Assembly (NCBI GenBank): GCA_030950875.1
Contig: JAUZQS010000237.1
Location: 1 to 5,753 of the forward strand
DNA length: 5,753 bases
From: Mariprofundaceae bacterium
GTDB taxonomy: Bacteria; Pseudomonadota; Zetaproteobacteria; Mariprofundales; Mariprofundaceae
Reading direction: 5' to 3'
Shown here in pieces: positions 5,529-5,753 of this stretch. A model generated the notes under the pieces. It had not been told where the DNA came from. It searched no databases and saw nothing but the letters and a program-made list of their open reading frames with translations. Every line of letters starts with the position of its first letter. Positions within the stretch are counted from its first letter, which is position 1. A program made the position numbers and the translations under genes.

Positions 5529-5720
5529 ATGTTTGGACTTGGCCCGATGGAACTTATTCTTATTCTGGTGATTGTAATTGTCTTATTTGGGGCAAAACGC
5601 CTACCTGCGATTGGCGAAGGCTTGGCAAAAGGTATTCGTAGTTTTCGTTCAAATATTAGCGATAACACATCCGATTCGGATGATAAAAAAGATGAATCCA
5701 ACAAACATATCACCCATTGA
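5529..5720 (+). CDS. tatA: Sec-independent (Tat) translocase subunit TatA
   Basis: A 63-residue inner-membrane protein that oligomerises to form the passage for folded proteins bearing twin-arginine signal peptides. The pattern is complete: a short periplasmic N-terminus (MFGLGP), one transmembrane helix ([14 protein letters not shown], about 7-20), the FG hinge (20-21), the amphipathic helix [20 protein letters not shown] (22-41), and a loose acidic/Ser tail. I chose ATG 5529 because GGAG lies 5 nt upstream and the protein then starts as TatA proteins do; the upstream extension of the frame has no such support. The following gene starts like tatB, which makes tatA rather than tatE the right name and points to a tatAB(C) operon. 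The VOC gene is divergent. Confidence 0.92.
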   Translation: MFGLGPMELILILVIVIVLFGAKRLPAIGEGLAKGIRSFRSNISDNTSDSDDKKDESNKHITH

Positions 5721-5727
5721 TTAGATT

Positions 5728-5753
5728 ATGCCAGATATAGGTTTCTTTGAGCT
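5728..5753 (+). CDS. tatB: Tat translocase subunit TatB, first nine codons only
   Basis: The window ends inside a gene that starts ATG at 5728 and reads MPDIGFFEL. This resembles the TatB N-terminus (M-x-D-I-G-F-x-E-L), where TatB begins its transmembrane helix near the conserved glutamate. It starts 7 nt after the tatA stop, without a strong ribosome site of its own, which suggests translational coupling. TatB pairs with TatC to receive the substrate's signal peptide. Confidence 0.8.

Overview
The window reads as AT-leaning chromosomal DNA of a Gram-negative bacterium. The best clue to lineage is a signal-peptide-bearing protein with one CxxCH heme site fused to a putative beta-barrel (1402-2709, minus). 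It resembles the Cyc2 porin-cytochromes of neutrophilic iron oxidisers, so an iron-oxidising proteobacterium, perhaps a low-GC zetaproteobacterium, is my best guess. That is inference from one protein's look, not from a database match.

Layout, left to right. (1) 1-511, plus: the 3' part of bioD (dethiobiotin synthetase). (2) 487-1305: an 819-bp REP-associated tyrosine transposase (RAYT, IS200/IS605-like Y1) element. It is bounded by two perfectly matching 27-nt inverted ends, each itself a near-palindrome, and it sits in the 3' end of bioD. Its transposase (498-1217, minus) has a strong sigma70-type promoter just inside the right end. (3) 1329-1354: a terminator hairpin between the convergent bioD and Cyc2-like genes. 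(4) 1402-2709, minus: the Cyc2-like gene, with a ribosome binding site and a possible promoter upstream. (5) 2894-3599: five copies, two of them degenerate or truncated, of a roughly 72-nt interspersed repeat made of two related half-units facing each other. They flank a small GIY-YIG nuclease gene (3159-3449). (6) 3671-5005, plus: plant-type glutamate-cysteine ligase (gshA). (7) 5068-5433, minus: a VOC/glyoxalase-family protein. (8) 5529-5753, plus: tatA and the first nine codons of tatB.

The genes do not form one pathway. They are short housekeeping fragments (biotin, glutathione, Tat export) around a putative respiratory outer-membrane cytochrome, with two separate kinds of repeat/mobile DNA in the gaps. 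The most notable points are the RAYT element, whose ends supply the stop codons of both bioD and its own transposase, and the GIY-YIG gene set between arrays of hairpin-forming repeats.
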